NCBI GenBank assembly: GCA_021735405.1
Contig: JAIPHC010000005.1
Span: forward strand, 1 to 32,156
Direction of reading: 5' to 3'
DNA length: 32,156 bases
Origin: Candidatus Omnitrophota bacterium
GTDB lineage: Bacteria > Omnitrophota > Gorgyraeia > Duberdicusellales > 4484-171
The translations under genes were made by a program, and so were the position numbers. Under the pieces are notes generated by a model. It searched no databases and was not told where the DNA came from. It saw only the letters and a program-made list of their open reading frames with translations. Each line of letters starts with the position of its first letter. Position 1 is the stretch's first letter. Shown here in pieces: positions 8,081 through 18,216 of the stretch.

Positions 8081-8622
8081 TTCCCCCGCAATACCACCTT
8101 ATCTTCTGAGTCTATCTCCTTTAACTTCACCTCAACAATCTGGCCTCTGGCAGTAGGAATATTTTTGCCGGCAAAATCAGCCCTAAAGGGGAGCTCCCTG
8201 TGGCCCCTGTCAATTAAGGTTAAAAACCGAATTTTTTCCGGCCGGCCAAAATCCATAATTTGATCTAAAGCGGCTCTTACGGTCCTGCCGGTAAACAAAA
8301 CATCGTCGATTAAAATAATTACTTTTTGATAAATATCAAAACCGATTATAGTCTTTTTAACTATCGGTTTTGGCCCGATAACGGTTAAATCATCCCTATA
8401 AAAGGTAATGTCTAATTCCCCCAGAGGCAGGTCGGCTCGGCTTATATCCTTAATTATCTTTTTTATTCTTTTAGCTAAAGGAACTCCTCGGGTTTGGATC
8501 CCCACTAAAGCTAACTTGGCTGGATCGGGATTTTTTTCTAAAATCTGGTGAGAAAGCCTTTTTAAGCTTCTTTCGATATCTTGGGAAGTTAAAATTATCT
8601 TTTCTTGTTTGTCTTTTTTCAT
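8077..8622 (-). CDS. pyrR: PyrR bifunctional regulator / uracil phosphoribosyltransferase
   Basis: RNA-binding regulator of pyrimidine genes with a PRTase fold. The PRPP loop is visible as VIILIDDVLFTGRTVRAALD, with ALVGIQTRGVPLAKRI upstream and LIDRGHRELPFRADFAGKNIPT downstream, all standard for PyrR. The 181-aa length is normal. AAGGA sits five bases before the ATG. A PyrR-binding hairpin (8636-8649) precedes this site by one base, so PyrR very likely represses translation of its own operon when UMP/UTP is high. It is the first gene of pyrR-pyrB-pyrC. Confidence 0.95.
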   Translation of the reverse strand: MKKDKQEKIILTSQDIERSLKRLSHQILEKNPDPAKLALVGIQTRGVPLAKRIKKIIKDISRADLPLGELDITFYRDDLTVIGPKPIVKKTIIGFDIYQKVIILIDDVLFTGRTVRAALDQIMDFGRPEKIRFLTLIDRGHRELPFRADFAGKNIPTARGQIVEVKLKEIDSEDKVVLRGK

Positions 8623-8635
8623 AATAATCCTTCCT

Positions 8636-8649
8636 GGCCTCGCCGAACC
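8636..8649 (-). promoter_or_regulatory. PyrR-binding RNA hairpin abutting the pyrR Shine-Dalgarno
   Basis: The transcript reads GGUUCGGCGAGGCC followed by AGGAAGG. This fits the known PyrR-binding-loop consensus ARUCCNGNGAGGYU: the five-base loop GGCGA matches NGNGA, the bulged U is kept, and the outer A-U pair is replaced by G-C, a compensatory change. One inner C-G pair is U-G here. The flanking CUGG/CCAG can extend the stem. The element ends one base before the AGGAAGGA ribosome-binding region (8628-8635), and no terminator hairpin is seen. That points to translational repression rather than attenuation. Confidence 0.75.
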
Positions 8650-8666
8650 AGTTTAAAGGTTATTTA

Positions 8667-8695
8667 ATACTATTATCTCTGCCCCTGCCTGTCAA
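8667..8695 (-). promoter_or_regulatory. Sigma-70-type promoter of the pyrRBC operon
   Basis: The -35 box TTGACA (8690-8695) and -10 box TAGTAT (8667-8672) are 17 bp apart on the minus strand. Transcription would begin near 8660, giving a leader of about 40 nt that contains the PyrR-binding hairpin. Confidence 0.75.
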
Positions 8696-8732
8696 GGATA
8701 AAAAGTTAAACTCTCATTAAATCTAACTACTT

Positions 8733-8798
8733 TGTCATCCTGAGGATCTCTGCAACGGTTTTTAGATTCTTCGGTCGCTGCCGCCCCCTCAGAATGAC
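8733..8798. repeat. Dispersed inverted-repeat element TGTCATCCTGAGG...CCTCAGAATGAC, copy A
   Basis: Terminal arms TGTCATCCTGAGG and CCTCAGAATGAC are imperfect reverse complements, with an internal AGATTCTTCGGTCGCT. The same ends flank the longer element at 21973-22134. Elements of this general form are common mobile intergenic repeats in many bacterial genomes. This copy overlaps the 3' end of rsmI and supplies its stop codon. Confidence 0.7.
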
Positions 8799-9457
8799 GC
8801 TGAGGACAAAACAAGGGTAAATTCTCCCTTTGGCTTTTTTTCCCTGAAATGCTCAACTGCTTCTTTTAGGCTAGATTCGACAACCTCTTCAAACTTTTTC
8901 GTTAATTCACGGCAAACTGTTATTTTTTTATCTCCTAAAACTCTCTCTAATTCTTCTAAGGTACGTACGATTCGATAGGGCGATTCAAAAAAAACACTGC
9001 TCCCCGGACAATTTGGTATTTGAGCAATAAGCTTGCGCCGGGCTCCTTTTTTCCTCGGCAGATAACCGAAAAAAGTAAATTTATCTGAACTTATGCCGCT
9101 TAACGAAAGCGCTGTGATTAAACTGGATGCCCCCGGCAAAGAAGTGACTTCAACCTTTTCTTCTCTACAGCGGCGGATCAGTTTAAAACCCGGATCCGAG
9201 ATAGTAGGAGTGCCGGCGCTGGAGACTAAAGCTATCTCTTTTCCTTTTTTTAATTCATTTAAAACCCGGGCGGTTTTTTTGTCTTCATTATGGTCATAAA
9301 AACTTATCAATTTATTCTTTATATTAAAATGTTTTAACAAGGTTCCTGTTTTACGCGTGTCTTCGGCTAAAACAAAATCGACCTCTCTTAAAACGCCTAA
9401 GGCCCGCAAGGTTATGTCTTCTCGGTTTCCAATTGGGGTAGCAACTATATACAACAT
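8789..9457 (-). CDS. rsmI: 16S rRNA 2'-O-methyltransferase RsmI (C1402)
   Basis: SAM-dependent tetrapyrrole-methylase-fold enzyme that 2'-O-methylates C1402 in the ribosomal P site. Visible motifs are YIVATPIGNREDITLRAL, LAEDTRKTGTLL, SAGTPTISDPGFKL, PGASSLITALSLSG and FFESPYRIVRTLEEL. The usual SDAGTP reads SSAGTP. At 222 aa it is shorter than the common 270-290 aa and ends right after the catalytic domain (FTLVLSS), so the C-terminal helical extension is missing. The last four codons and the stop lie in the dispersed repeat at 8733-8798, so insertion of that repeat may have removed the original tail. AGAGGA precedes the ATG. Confidence 0.92.
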   Translation of the reverse strand: MLYIVATPIGNREDITLRALGVLREVDFVLAEDTRKTGTLLKHFNIKNKLISFYDHNEDKKTARVLNELKKGKEIALVSSAGTPTISDPGFKLIRRCREEKVEVTSLPGASSLITALSLSGISSDKFTFFGYLPRKKGARRKLIAQIPNCPGSSVFFESPYRIVRTLEELERVLGDKKITVCRELTKKFEEVVESSLKEAVEHFREKKPKGEFTLVLSSASF

Positions 9458-9464
9458 ATTCCTC

Positions 9465-11294
9465 TCATTCGACCGTTACCGATTTTGCTAAGTTGCGCGG
9501 CTGGTCTATCTCTGCTCCTAAATTTTTTGCCACAGAATAAGCAAAAAGCTGAAGGGCGACCGCTACAAGCAGGGGAGAAAATTCTTGGAATTTTAGCTTA
9601 GGAATATAGACCGCCTGGTCGGCAAAAGAGAAAATCTCTTTATCGGCCGGATTGATAACCGCTAAAATTTTTCCTTTGCGGGCTTTTATCTCTTGCAGGT
9701 TGGATGCCATCTTTTCGTGCAGATAATCCATCGGGGCGATGCAAACCACCGCCCGGTATTCATCGATTAAAGCAATCGGGCCGTGCTTCATCTCTCCGGC
9801 CGGATAACCCTCTGCGGGTATATAAGAAATCTCTTTGAGTTTAAGGGCTCCTTCTAAAGCCGAAGGAAAATTAATACCTCTTCCTAAAAAAAGAAAACAG
9901 CCCATTTTTGAAAATTTTTTGGCGATAGACGCAATTTTTTTGCTTTGTTTTAAAATCTTTTTTTGATAAAAAGGTATCCGGGATAACTCTTTCAACATTT
10001 TATTTTTTTCCCGGGCGGTTATAGTATTTTTTATATTGGCTAGATATAAAGAAAATAAATAAAGGCAGAATAGTTGAGTGGTGTAAGCTTTAGTCGAAGC
10101 AACGCCAATTTCCGGGCCGGCAGGAGTATAGATAAAACTATCGCTTTCTCTGACTAAACTTGAACCTAAAACATTACAAATTGACAACACTTTCGCTTTG
10201 CGCTTTTTTGCTTTCTTTAAGGCAGCTAAAGTGTCTGCGGTTTCTCCCGATTGAGAAATAGCGATAAACAAATCCCCTTTATCTACATTAAAATCCCGAT
10301 AGCGGAATTCCGAAGAAGTGTCGACCTCGATTTTAATTTTGGTATGCCGTTCTAAAAAATATTTGGCTACACAAGCCGCATGAAAAGCCGTGCCGCAGGC
10401 AGTAATAAAAATATTTTTTATCCCTTTTAAATAGCTTTTGCTTAATTTTAACTGGTCGAAGCTAATTTGATTCTTCCTGGTATAAATATCTAAGGTATCC
10501 TGCAATACTTTCGGCTGTTGGTGGATTTCTTTAAGCATAAAATGCTTAAATCCTTTCTTTTTAGCTTCTTCGCTTTTTATTTTTATTTTTTCTTTGTTGA
10601 CTTTTATTTTTTTATGCTGAAAATCATAAACTTTTATCTTTTTTGACTCCAAAACGACTATTTGCTTTTCTTTTAAGTAAACCGCTTCCTTGGCTAAAGG
10701 CACTATAGCCGGCAAATCGGAAGCAAGAAAATAACCTTGGGGTGAAACCCCGACAAGAAGCGGGCTCTTGTGACGAACTCCCACCATTTTATCTGGTTCG
10801 GATTCGGAAAAAACCGCTAAAGCAAAAGACCCTTTTAATTCCTTTACTGCGGAAAAAACCGCTTCTTCTACCGACCCCCTGTAATGGCTGGCAATCAGGT
10901 TTACCGCCACTTCCGAATCTGTATTGCTTATAAACTTATAACCTTTTTTTCTTAACTTATTTTTTAAGTTAAGATAGTTTTCGATAATTCCGTTATGAAC
11001 TATATAAAGATTCTTTTTAGAACTTTTATGAGGATGGGCGTTGACTTTAGTCGGCTGGCCGTGGGTAGCCCAACGGGTATGGAGCAAGGCCAAAGAATAT
11101 TTGCTGCCTAAATTAGCCTTAAGGCCGGCTTTCAACTTATGGATCTTTCCCGAGTTTTTCTTGCAGAAAAATTTGCCTGAATCATAAGCTGCGACTCCGC
11201 AAGAATCATAACCTCTGTATTCTAATCTTTGCAACCCGTCAAGAAGGCGGGAGAGTTTAATTTTTTTTCCTTTATATCCAAAAATACCGCACAT
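9465..11294 (-). CDS. glmS: Glutamine-fructose-6-phosphate aminotransferase (isomerizing)
   Basis: Makes glucosamine-6-phosphate for peptidoglycan and LPS. At 609 aa it is full length. Cys2 of MCGIFGYKG is the glutaminase nucleophile, with HTRWATHGQPTKVNAHPH and HNGIIENY following. The two SIS isomerase domains show CGTAFHAACVAKY, SQSGETADTLAAL, STKAYTTQ and EISYIPAEGYPAGEMKHGPIALID. The C-terminus DQPRNLAKSVTVE is canonical. The start codon overlaps the stop of the preceding membrane-protein gene by one base (TAATG), implying translational coupling. No glmS ribozyme is possible in that arrangement without lying inside the upstream gene. Confidence 0.97.
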   Translation of the reverse strand: MCGIFGYKGKKIKLSRLLDGLQRLEYRGYDSCGVAAYDSGKFFCKKNSGKIHKLKAGLKANLGSKYSLALLHTRWATHGQPTKVNAHPHKSSKKNLYIVHNGIIENYLNLKNKLRKKGYKFISNTDSEVAVNLIASHYRGSVEEAVFSAVKELKGSFALAVFSESEPDKMVGVRHKSPLLVGVSPQGYFLASDLPAIVPLAKEAVYLKEKQIVVLESKKIKVYDFQHKKIKVNKEKIKIKSEEAKKKGFKHFMLKEIHQQPKVLQDTLDIYTRKNQISFDQLKLSKSYLKGIKNIFITACGTAFHAACVAKYFLERHTKIKIEVDTSSEFRYRDFNVDKGDLFIAISQSGETADTLAALKKAKKRKAKVLSICNVLGSSLVRESDSFIYTPAGPEIGVASTKAYTTQLFCLYLFSLYLANIKNTITAREKNKMLKELSRIPFYQKKILKQSKKIASIAKKFSKMGCFLFLGRGINFPSALEGALKLKEISYIPAEGYPAGEMKHGPIALIDEYRAVVCIAPMDYLHEKMASNLQEIKARKGKILAVINPADKEIFSFADQAVYIPKLKFQEFSPLLVAVALQLFAYSVAKNLGAEIDQPRNLAKSVTVE

Positions 11295-11749
11295 TATCGA
11301 TTATTATTTTTGCCTTTCTTTTTTTCTGCAAAAATTTTTTTTGTATCTCTATTAGTAAAATAAAGGATGATTATTGAAAAAAACAAAAACTGAGGAAAGA
11401 GAAAAACGATTGAACTTGGCTGGACTATAGCTGCCAAAAGAAAAGCGGCAACTATAACGGCGGAAAAATAAACCAGTGCCTTCCTGGCTTTTTCTTTATG
11501 ATAGATAATTCCAATACCCGAAAACAAAAGAAACCCGGAAAAGAGCAAAGAAATAGTATTAATTGTTTTAATCTGGTTGGGGCTGATTTGAGAACTAATT
11601 TCTCCCTGGCCGATTTTTTCCAAAGAATCCCGATAACGGTTGTAATCTAAATTAATATGGCTAACTAAAGAAATCGCCCCTAAAACAATAGTTAACATTC
11701 CTAAAATTGCAATCCCTTTGGGGGCTTTTCTTGCTTTTTTATTCTGCAT
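11294..11749 (-). CDS. Small multi-pass membrane protein of unknown function
   Basis: 151-aa protein of no family that I recognise. After a basic N-terminus (MQNKKARKAPKG) there are four probable membrane helices, about residues 12-30 (IAILGMLTIVLGAISLVS), 64-82 (INTISLLFSGFLLFSGIGI), 90-109 (ALVYFSAVIVAAFLLAAI) and 112-131 (SSIVFLFPQFLFFSIIILYF). A Lys-rich tail ends the protein. It lies directly upstream of glmS with a one-base overlap and downstream of tRNA-Glu. No Shine-Dalgarno is evident at its ATG. Confidence 0.7.
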   Translation of the reverse strand: MQNKKARKAPKGIAILGMLTIVLGAISLVSHINLDYNRYRDSLEKIGQGEISSQISPNQIKTINTISLLFSGFLLFSGIGIIYHKEKARKALVYFSAVIVAAFLLAAIVQPSSIVFLFPQFLFFSIIILYFTNRDTKKIFAEKKKGKNNNR

Positions 11750-11794
11750 GGGAAGGTTGCATCCGTTAGTGCTGTTGATAAAAATAAAAGCTGG

Positions 11795-11869
11795 CGTCCC
11801 CAGCCGGATTTGAACCGGCGCCGCAGGCTCGAAAGGCCCGTGTCCTAGACCAGGCTAGACGATGGGGAC
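11795..11869 (-). tRNA. tRNA-Glu (anticodon TTC)
   Basis: Acceptor stem GTCCCCA / TGGGGAC, D arm GTCTAGCCTGGTCTAGGAC, anticodon stem CGGGC / GCCTG with loop CTTTCGA (anticodon TTC), and T arm GCCGGTTCAAATCCGGC. The discriminator is G and no CCA is encoded. It has its own promoter just upstream. Confidence 0.96.
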
Positions 11870-11886
11870 ATTTTTAAAACTAGTTA

Positions 11887-11914
11887 ATTTTAAGTTTTTA
11901 AAAAAATTTGTCAA
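11887..11914 (-). promoter_or_regulatory. Promoter of tRNA-Glu
   Basis: A perfect -35 TTGACA (11909-11914) and -10 TAAAAT (11887-11892) lie 16 bp apart on the minus strand, between the gyrA stop and the tRNA. The predicted start near 11880 leaves a 5' leader of about 10 nt. Confidence 0.75.
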
Positions 11915-11919
11915 CAAAA

Positions 11920-14361
11920 TTATCCATCCAAAACGACATGCGCTATAGCGGCAAGCTTATCTCCCTTGCCTAAATTTATCACCTTAACCCCTTGAGTGGA
12001 GCGTCCGGAAGTGCGGATATCTCCTACCTTGGTTCTAATCAAAATTCCTTTTTCAGTAATATACATTACCTCATCCTGGCTTTCAACCAAAAGGATTCCC
12101 TTTACCTCGCCCACCTTAGGAGAAAGTTTTATATTGATTATCCCTTTCCCCCCTCTGGATTGGCTTCGATATTCCTTGATTTGAGTTCTTTTCGCAAACC
12201 CTTTCTCGGTTGCGGTAAGAAGAAATAAATCTTCTTTTTTTAAGCTTGGTTCGATAGCTTCCATGCCTAAAACTATATCTGTTTTTGCAAGCTTAATCCC
12301 GCGGACCCCTTGTGACTGCCTGCCGGTAGCTCTGGCTTGTTTAACCCCAAAGCGGATTGAATGCCCTTTTTTAGTCGCAAGCACTATATCTTCTTTTTCG
12401 CTGGAAAGCTGTACCCCGATAAGCCTGTCTTGTTTTTTTAAACTTATCGCGATAATCCCGCTTTTGCGCGCGTTGGCAAACAATTCTAAGGAACATCTTT
12501 TCACCATGCCCTGTTGGGTGGCCATAATAATAAAAGAGCTCGATTCAAACTCTTTTACCGCCAAAACAGCAGTGGTTTGGACATTATTGTTTAATTTTAA
12601 AACATTGACAATTGCTCTTCCTTTAGAAGTCCTGGAGCCTTGAGGAACCTCATAGGTTTTCAGCGGATAAGCTTTTCCTTCATCGGTAAAAATTAAAAGA
12701 GTATCTTTGCTTGAAGCCACAAAAAGATGCTGGACAAAATCAGCATCCCCTGTCGCCATAGCCGTAACTCCCCTGCCGCCTCTCTTTTGATGCCGGTAGG
12801 TAGTAAGCGGCATTCTTTTTATATACCCCAGCCGGCTGATAGCGATTACCATCTCTTCTTCGACTATTAAATCCTCTACCTCTATTTCTTCCTTTTCCGC
12901 AACAATATCTGTGCGGCGCGGATCGGAAAACTTTTCCCTTACTTCTTTCAGTTCTTCTTTTATTAAACTTTCCTGTTTTTTCTGTGAAAAAAGAATACTT
13001 TTTAATTCTTCGATTTTTTTCAGCAGCTCTTCGTACTCTTTCTCAATTTTTTTTCTTTCTAAAGCGCATAATCTTTGCAGCTGCATCTGTAAAATAGCCT
13101 GCGCCTGCAGATGAGTTAATTTGAATTCTTTTATTAAGGTTTTTTCGGCCGCGGCCGGATCTTTAGCTTTTTTGATTATTTGAATTATTCTATCTAAATT
13201 TCCTAAAGCTATCTTTAACCCTTCTAAAACATGAGCCCGCCTTTCCGCTTTTTTTAGGAGAAATTTGGTGCGCCGGACAATAACCTCTTTCCTAAAGCTT
13301 ATATGATGAGCCAGCATATCTTTTAATCCAAGCAGCTGAGGAGTCCGGTTAACCAAAGCTAAAAATATTGCCCCAAAAGTCGTTTCCATACTGGTATGTT
13401 TAAAGAGTTGGTTTAAAATTATCTCGGCTTGCGCTCCTCTTTTTAATTCAATTACAACCCTTATGCCGTCTCGATCGGATTCATCTCGTAAATCCGAAAC
13501 TCCTTCTATTTTTCCTTTATTGATGATGTTGGCTATTTGTTCTAAAAGGGTGGTTTTGTTCAATTGATAAGGTATTTCGGTGATTACGATATACTCTCTG
13601 TTTTTTTCTTTTTCAACGGCAGCCCTGGCTCTTACCGTAAGTTTCCCCCGTCCGCTTTTATAAATATTCAGTATATCTGTTTTGCCGCAAATAATTCCTC
13701 CGGTAGGAAAATCAGGGCCTTTTATATATTTATGGAGTTTTTTAACTGAAGCTTTCGGATTGTCGATTAAATAAATAAGCGCATCGCAAACTTCCCCTAA
13801 ATTATGAGGCGGAATGTTGGTCGACATCCCCACAGCAATACCGCTGGCCCCGTTACAAATAAGATTAGGCAAAACTGAAGGGAGCACTTCCGGTTCTTTA
13901 AGGGAGTTATCAAAATTGGGAAAAAATTTTACCGTATCTTTTTCTATATCCTGCAATATATAGTCTGACGGCTTAGACATGCGGCATTCGGAGTAACGCA
14001 TCGCCGCGGCCGGGTCTCCGTCGATTGAACCAAAATTACCTTGGCCGTCGATTAAGGGATATCGCAGAGAAAAATCCTGAGCCATTCTTACCAAGGCATC
14101 ATAAACCGCTGAATCACCATGCGGATGGTATTTACCTAACACTTCCCCCACTACTCTGGCGCTTTTTTTATAAGATTGATTGTAGCGCAGGTGCAGCCCT
14201 TCCATAGCATAAAGAATCCGCCTTTGAACCGGTTTAAGGCCGTCTCTTATATCCGGCAAGGCCCTCCCCACGATAACGCTCATCGCATAAGAGAGGTATG
14301 ACTCCTTCATTTCCTCTTCTAAAAACCGAGTTATAATTTTTTCTTTATAGTTTTTTTGCAT
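11920..14361 (-). CDS. gyrA: DNA gyrase subunit A
   Basis: Breakage-reunion subunit of the negative-supercoiling topoisomerase. At 813 aa it is normal length. The N-terminal domain shows [67 protein letters not shown] and the active-site Tyr segment [12 protein letters not shown]. The C-terminal beta-pinwheel begins after about residue 500 and has the GyrA-box-like HQKRGGRG, which marks it as gyrase rather than ParC. It lies 28 bp downstream of gyrB in the dnaA-dnaN-dciA-gyrB-gyrA cluster. Confidence 0.97.
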   Translation of the reverse strand: MQKNYKEKIITRFLEEEMKESYLSYAMSVIVGRALPDIRDGLKPVQRRILYAMEGLHLRYNQSYKKSARVVGEVLGKYHPHGDSAVYDALVRMAQDFSLRYPLIDGQGNFGSIDGDPAAAMRYSECRMSKPSDYILQDIEKDTVKFFPNFDNSLKEPEVLPSVLPNLICNGASGIAVGMSTNIPPHNLGEVCDALIYLIDNPKASVKKLHKYIKGPDFPTGGIICGKTDILNIYKSGRGKLTVRARAAVEKEKNREYIVITEIPYQLNKTTLLEQIANIINKGKIEGVSDLRDESDRDGIRVVIELKRGAQAEIILNQLFKHTSMETTFGAIFLALVNRTPQLLGLKDMLAHHISFRKEVIVRRTKFLLKKAERRAHVLEGLKIALGNLDRIIQIIKKAKDPAAAEKTLIKEFKLTHLQAQAILQMQLQRLCALERKKIEKEYEELLKKIEELKSILFSQKKQESLIKEELKEVREKFSDPRRTDIVAEKEEIEVEDLIVEEEMVIAISRLGYIKRMPLTTYRHQKRGGRGVTAMATGDADFVQHLFVASSKDTLLIFTDEGKAYPLKTYEVPQGSRTSKGRAIVNVLKLNNNVQTTAVLAVKEFESSSFIIMATQQGMVKRCSLELFANARKSGIIAISLKKQDRLIGVQLSSEKEDIVLATKKGHSIRFGVKQARATGRQSQGVRGIKLAKTDIVLGMEAIEPSLKKEDLFLLTATEKGFAKRTQIKEYRSQSRGGKGIINIKLSPKVGEVKGILLVESQDEVMYITEKGILIRTKVGDIRTSGRSTQGVKVINLGKGDKLAAIAHVVLDG

Positions 14362-14389
14362 AATAACTTTTAACTTTTAACTTCTCTTT

Positions 14390-16744
<2,355 letters not shown>

Positions 16745-17020
16745 TTATCCTGCCTTTATTTTTATTTTTTTAATTTCCGGAAGTTTTTCTTTAATTTTAT
16801 TTTTTATTTTTTCTTCTTGAAGCCTAAATTCATAAACAGCGCTGGATGAATCTAACACAAATCTTAATTCTTCGTTGTTTGTTGATTCTATTTTAACTTG
16901 TTTTAACACCTGTTCTTTTAATGTATTTTTTAGAATTTTTTTTACCTCTTTATGTTTTTTATTTTCTTTTTGTTTTTTCCCCACATACCTGTCTACTATT
17001 GTTTTTATGTGTTCTGCCAT
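16745..17020 (-). CDS. DciA-like (DUF721) protein, short form
   Basis: 91-aa protein. The C-terminal half (LRFVLDSSSAVYEFRLQEEKIKNKIKEKLPEIKKIKIKAG) matches the KH-like DUF721 core, in which a short beta-hairpin precedes the helix and a final I-x-x-I-x-x-K-x-G strand. The N-terminal half is a Lys-rich helical stretch. DciA proteins help load the replicative helicase DnaB in bacteria lacking DnaC/DnaI. Its position between dnaN and gyrB is where DUF721 genes usually sit, although recF, often present there, is absent. It abuts gyrB with no gap and follows dnaN by 2 bp. Confidence 0.7.
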   Translation of the reverse strand: MAEHIKTIVDRYVGKKQKENKKHKEVKKILKNTLKEQVLKQVKIESTNNEELRFVLDSSSAVYEFRLQEEKIKNKIKEKLPEIKKIKIKAG

Positions 17021-17022
17021 CT

Positions 17023-18120
17023 TTATGTTTTCATTGGTAAAAGCAAGTAAGTGTGGTTTTCTCTTTTGATAACCGCTGGCTTTTCTGTCCCGAAAAAATC
17101 AATTGTAATTTCTTGGTCTTTTATTTGTTTTAAGATGTCGATAAAATAATTTGGGTTAAACTCTATCTCCAGCGCCGGCCCTTGGTATTTTGTGTTTATC
17201 TCTTCTTTCGCCTCCCCTAACTGAGGTGTTGTTTTATAAACTATCATTTTGTTTTTCTTAAGGCTGAACTTAACCCCTTGGTATTCTGCTGTGGTAAGCA
17301 GCCCGATCCTTCTTAAAGAAGCTGTAAAATCATTTTTATCAACAGTTAGTTGATTCCCTTTTTGTTTAGGTATATATTGCGAGTAGTTAGGGAAATCACC
17401 CTCTATCGGGCGGGCAATAATTTTTGTTTCTTTAAAATCAAATTCTATGTTCTTTTTTGAAAACGATAAATAAAAAGGGTTTTGTTTTTCTTTGGTTATC
17501 CTTGCTATTTCCCCCACTGTTTTATTAGGTAAAATAAAAGCTATTTTTTCTTCTATTTCCGCTTGGTTATCGGGAAAATCCCTCGCGGCGCAAGAAAGCC
17601 TTTTACCGTCGGTGGCAACCAATTTTATTTTATTTCCTTTAATCTCAAACAACACCCCGCTTAAGACATAATTAACATCTTCGTAGCCGGCGCAAAAAGA
17701 AGTTAACCTAACCATTTCTTCTAAAGCTTCCGGCAGCATTTTTATGGTAACCGCTTCTTTTTTTTCTTGAATCCTGGGGAATTCTTCTTCTTTTAGCGTG
17801 TTTATCTTAAACTCAACTTTTTCACATTTTATTAAGAGGTTGTTTTTAACTTTTTCTAAATTTATTTTAGTATCGGGCAGCTCTCTGGCAATAGAAATAA
17901 ACCTGCGCATTGGCACCAGCGCTTTCCCGGGTGTTTTTATATCCCCTTTGGTTTGAGTGGTTATGGTTAAATTAAGGTCTGTGGTTATAAATTTAATTTG
18001 GTTTTTTTCTGTAGTAATTAAAACACTGCTTAATGCAAGAAAGTCTTGTTTGGTTGTGGTCGGGCCGACTACACTCTTTAAACTCTCTACTAAATCTCTT
18101 CTATCAATAATTAAATTCAT
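17023..18120 (-). CDS. dnaN: DNA polymerase III beta sliding clamp
   Basis: Ring-shaped processivity factor. I place the start at ATG 18120 (365 aa, beginning MNLIIDRRDLVESL), which matches the family N-terminus. An in-frame GTG at 18180 would add 20 residues (VFITQKQKL...) without homology. The three clamp domains are visible from repeated segments such as LSSVLITTEKNQIKFITTDLNLTI, YVLSGVLFEIKGNKIKLVATDGKRLSC and the C-terminal KPAVIKRENHTYLLLPMKT, whose YLLLPMK tail is the classical end. There is no Shine-Dalgarno near either start. It lies 96 bp downstream of dnaA. Confidence 0.95.
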   Translation of the reverse strand: MNLIIDRRDLVESLKSVVGPTTTKQDFLALSSVLITTEKNQIKFITTDLNLTITTQTKGDIKTPGKALVPMRRFISIARELPDTKINLEKVKNNLLIKCEKVEFKINTLKEEEFPRIQEKKEAVTIKMLPEALEEMVRLTSFCAGYEDVNYVLSGVLFEIKGNKIKLVATDGKRLSCAARDFPDNQAEIEEKIAFILPNKTVGEIARITKEKQNPFYLSFSKKNIEFDFKETKIIARPIEGDFPNYSQYIPKQKGNQLTVDKNDFTASLRRIGLLTTAEYQGVKFSLKKNKMIVYKTTPQLGEAKEEINTKYQGPALEIEFNPNYFIDILKQIKDQEITIDFFGTEKPAVIKRENHTYLLLPMKT

Positions 18121-18216
18121 AGTATTAGTATAAGTAGTTCTTGTTAAAACTGTTAACTTCTGTTTTTGTGTAATAAACACCTAAAGAAAAAAGATTAAAA
18201 CAAGTAAGAAAGATTA

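Noticed and set aside
11295-11400. glmS ribozyme upstream of glmS
   Set aside because: The upstream region is the coding end of the overlapping membrane-protein gene, and no ribozyme core is recognisable.
18121-18180. Longer dnaN starting at GTG 18180
   Set aside because: The extra 20 residues do not fit the clamp N-terminus, and the downstream ATG gives the usual MNLIIDR-like start.
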